Positions 61,691-64,000 of a stretch of DNA of 64,000 nt are shown here, one piece after another. Under the pieces are notes generated by a model. It made no database searches. It was not told the DNA's origin and saw only the letters and a list, made by a program, of their open reading frames with translations. Origin of the DNA: Acidobacteriaceae bacterium (lineage in GTDB: Bacteria; Acidobacteriota; Terriglobia; Terriglobales; Acidobacteriaceae); NCBI GenBank assembly GCA_003134995.1, contig PLDC01000022.1, forward strand, positions 145,872-209,871, read 5' to 3'. How positions within the stretch are numbered: the first letter of the stretch is position 1; the number at the start of each line of letters is the position of its first letter. The position numbers and the translations under genes were made by a program.

Positions 61691-63661
61691 ATGTCTCAGG
61701 AAGAAGAAGTATTAGGCAAAGCGTATGACAGCCGCCTGATGGCGCGGCTGCTGAAGTACCTGCGTCCCTACCGCTGGCAGGTGGCGATTGCGCTGGCCTC
61801 GATTGTTCTGAAGTCGTTCGCCGACGTGCTCGGACCATATCTCACCAAGGTGGCGATCGATCGCTATCTCGCGCCGAAAGCGGTGGCGACCGCGACATCT
61901 TCCGGCATCTGGAGCTGGCTCAGTCCGCACGCCGTCACCGGCATCGCGCAGATCGCGGCCATTTATGTTGGACTGCTCGTCTTGAGCTTCCTGCTGGAGT
62001 TCTTGCAAACCTACTACATGCAGTGGACGGGCCAGAAAGTGATGTTCGATCTGCGCCGTCAGATCTTCCGCCATCTGCAGCGGCTGCACGTCGCCTTCTT
62101 CGACAAGAATCCAGTCGGCCGCCTGGTCACGCGCGTTACGACCGATGTGGATGCATTGAATGAGATGTTCACTTCAGGCGTGGTGTCGATCTTCGAAGAT
62201 CTCTTTGTGCTGGCGGGCATCCTGGGCGTGATGCTGTGCATGAACTGGAAGCTGGCGCTGATCACCTTTGCCGTGCTGCCATTCATCGTTGTCGCGACGA
62301 AGATCTTCCGCGACCGGGTGCGTGATTCCTACCGCCGCATTCGCGTTGCCATCGCGCGCATCAACTCCTACTTACAGGAGCACATCAGCGGGATGATGGT
62401 GCTGCAGCTTTTCAACCGCGAACGCAAGGCTTATACCCGCTTTGAGGAAATCAATCGCAGCCATATGGACGCGTTCAAAGACGCGATCATGGCCTACTCC
62501 GTCTACTATCCCGTGGTCGAGATTCTCTCGGCGATCGCGATCGCCTGCGTCATCTGGTTCGGTGGCGGTGACGTGATGCGCAACACTCCCGTGACCAGCG
62601 TCGCGTTGAGTTTCAACCCAAAAACATTGATCGCCTTCCGTCTAGTTTCGACGGTCGCGAGCTTGGGTGTGCTGGTTGCCTTCATTCAATACGCTTTGCG
62701 CTTCTTCCGGCCGATCATGGACTTCAGCGAGAAATACAACATCCTGCAATCGGCCATGGCCGCGAGCGAGCGCATCTTCAAGCTGCTGGATACGCCGGTG
62801 CAGGTGATATCTCCGGCGGTTACGAAGCGTCCTGAAGGCTCCGGCCGGATTGAGTTCGATCACGTATGGTTCGCCTATCGCGACGCTCCTGAGAGTGGAG
62901 CGATTAGCGAGCAACTGCCCGACTGGGTTCTGCGCGATGTAACCTTCGCCATTGAACCTGGCGAAACCGTTGCCATCGTCGGCCATACCGGCGCGGGTAA
63001 GACCACGCTGATCTCACTGCTGCTGCGCTTCTACGACGTGCAGAAAGGCGCCGTGCGGATTGACGGCGTTGATGTCAAAGAGATGGATCTCTCCGATCTG
63101 CGCAGCCGCTTCGGTGTGGTCTTGCAGGATCCGTTCCTGTTTAGCGGGACGATTGGCGGAAACATCCGGCTCGGCACAAAGCGCATTCAGGATGCGGACA
63201 TCGAGCAGGCTGCAGAAGATGTGAACCTCACGGACTTCATCCGGGCGCTGCCCAAGGGCTTTGACGAAGAAGTGCGCGAGCGTGGCTCGACGCTTTCGAC
63301 CGGACAGAAGCAGCTCATCTCGTTCGCGCGCGCTCTCGCTCACGAGCCGAAGATCCTGATTCTCGACGAAGCCACATCGAGCGTCGATACCGAAACTGAA
63401 TTCCGCGTGCGCGATGCGCTCAACCGCATGGTCGAGGGACGCACGTCGCTGATCATTGCGCACCGGCTGTCGACTGTGCAGCGCGCCGACAAGATCATCG
63501 TGATGCACAAGGGGCAAGTGCGCGAGATGGGAACGCACCAGCAGCTATTGGCTCAGCATGGGATTTACTTTAAGCTTTATCAACTGCAGTACAAGGACCA
63601 GGAAATCGGGTCGGCGCCTGCAACTTCAACCCCCGAAGTGACTGCCAGCGCGGACGACTAG
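61691..63661 (+). CDS. MsbA-like ABC exporter, fused membrane and ATPase domains
   Basis: A 656-residue half-transporter that works as a dimer. Six transmembrane helices cover residues ~30-345. The ATPase domain follows: Walker A GHTGAGKT near 432, Q-loop VVLQDPFLFSGTI, signature LSTGQ near 537, Walker B ILILDEATSSVD near 557, and H-loop IIAHRLSTV. There is an insert of ~25 residues between helices 5 and 6. It could export lipids, peptides or drugs; the substrate is not readable. Confidence 0.93.
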   Translation: MSQEEEVLGKAYDSRLMARLLKYLRPYRWQVAIALASIVLKSFADVLGPYLTKVAIDRYLAPKAVATATSSGIWSWLSPHAVTGIAQIAAIYVGLLVLSFLLEFLQTYYMQWTGQKVMFDLRRQIFRHLQRLHVAFFDKNPVGRLVTRVTTDVDALNEMFTSGVVSIFEDLFVLAGILGVMLCMNWKLALITFAVLPFIVVATKIFRDRVRDSYRRIRVAIARINSYLQEHISGMMVLQLFNRERKAYTRFEEINRSHMDAFKDAIMAYSVYYPVVEILSAIAIACVIWFGGGDVMRNTPVTSVALSFNPKTLIAFRLVSTVASLGVLVAFIQYALRFFRPIMDFSEKYNILQSAMAASERIFKLLDTPVQVISPAVTKRPEGSGRIEFDHVWFAYRDAPESGAISEQLPDWVLRDVTFAIEPGETVAIVGHTGAGKTTLISLLLRFYDVQKGAVRIDGVDVKEMDLSDLRSRFGVVLQDPFLFSGTIGGNIRLGTKRIQDADIEQAAEDVNLTDFIRALPKGFDEEVRERGSTLSTGQKQLISFARALAHEPKILILDEATSSVDTETEFRVRDALNRMVEGRTSLIIAHRLSTVQRADKIIVMHKGQVREMGTHQQLLAQHGIYFKLYQLQYKDQEIGSAPATSTPEVTASADD

Positions 63662-63725
63662 GCCGGTTCACCGCCGGCTACTTCCGTTGTCGGCGATCCG
63701 TATAAAATAAAACAGCCAAACGGCG

Positions 63726-63927
63726 TAAAATATCTGGAATCAGCATCTTACGGCGATGACGTCCGCCGAGATCTGGCTAAAATATTGCAAACAAAGAGCT
63801 TACTCGTAAGATATTCTATTCAAAGGACTTAGCTGACGCCGGCGCAGCTAAGTACTCTGGAATCAGCGACTGGCTCGCAAAATATTCTTTCTATGAGAGT
63901 TATCTCTTTGCTATTCAAATGTCAAAG
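63726..63927 (-). repeat. AT-rich conserved intergenic element, copy 2 (inverted)
   Basis: This copy has the blocks of the element at 20053-20309, in opposite orientation. In plus coordinates: block E at 63726-63742, D at 63775-63787, C and B as the two arms of a hairpin (63827-63835 and 63845-63853) and on to 63868, and A at 63898-63927. CTGGAATCAGC occurs twice (63734-63744, 63857-63867) and AATATTTTGCG-like cores four times. The region 63662-64000 holds no gene. Confidence 0.75.
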
Positions 63928-64000
63928 ATCAGATGCCTATGGATATAGGGTCTCAGCTTTGGCATTCGCAGTCAAGACAATTCTGCGGAATTATCCACTT

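Overview
The window looks like chromosomal DNA of an acidobacterium (Acidobacteriota, Terriglobia-like). The clues are moderately high GC, GloVer-type repeat proteins, Tat-exported sugar isomerases and Gfo/Idh/MocA oxidoreductases, a Ser/Thr kinase fused to TPRs, a 13-heme cytochrome, and dense alternation of small operons on both strands. This placement rests on gene content and recalled family distribution, not on a search. I saw no rRNA, tRNA, CRISPR array, prophage or intact insertion sequence.

Layout. 0-6 kb: PEP carboxylase and a convergent GAF-fused alpha-glucan phosphorylase. 6.3-11.4 kb: an operon with a palindromic operator at its promoter, two paralogous secreted DUF1579-like proteins, a GntR/YtrA regulator, an ABC exporter and small membrane proteins. 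11.4-17.3 kb: a Tat-exported sugar cassette (two isomerase-like TIM barrels, one Gfo/Idh/MocA oxidoreductase) and a GH31 glucosidase. 17.3-22.9 kb: extracytoplasmic electron transfer genes (monoheme cytochrome c, NapC/NirT-type multiheme protein, 13-heme/cytochrome b fusion) with several TGTGA-N6-TCACA sites. 23.5-26.4 kb: polyhydroxyalkanoate genes (phaC, phaE-like, phasin) divergent from phaR, with a CTGC-N3-GCAG operator between them. 26.9-33.5 kb: a minus-strand run of carboxyltransferase, OadG-like protein, biotin carrier, a KAS III-SDR fusion with an unrecognised N-terminal domain, and soluble transhydrogenase. 34-37 kb: a Crp-family regulator and a hybrid histidine kinase. 37-49 kb: bacterioferritin, a Bax-inhibitor-like protein, UPF0182, a Ser/Thr kinase, a NarL-type histidine kinase, a patatin, a GloVer protein and a Nudix hydrolase. 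49.5-61.6 kb: beta-oxidation and methylmalonyl-CoA genes (FadN-like, thiolase, acyl-CoA dehydrogenase, epimerase, MeaB) with three toxin-antitoxin pairs (VapBC, HicAB, ParDE-like), TsaB, RimI and HemW. 61.7-63.7 kb: an MsbA-like ABC exporter.

How it fits together. Much of the window deals with acyl-CoA turnover: fatty-acid oxidation, propionyl/methylmalonyl-CoA conversion, biotin-dependent (de)carboxylation, and carbon storage as PHA and glycogen. A Crp-like regulator with a CRP-type recognition helix is encoded here. Matching palindromes lie before the cytochrome genes, the carboxylase run and its own gene, which suggests one local regulon.

The least explained signals are two. One is an AT-rich intergenic element present twice in opposite orientation (about 20.05-20.31 kb and 63.73-63.93 kb), with conserved blocks and diverged spacers. 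The other is the KAS III-SDR fusion, which keeps a strong internal ribosome binding site at the junction.
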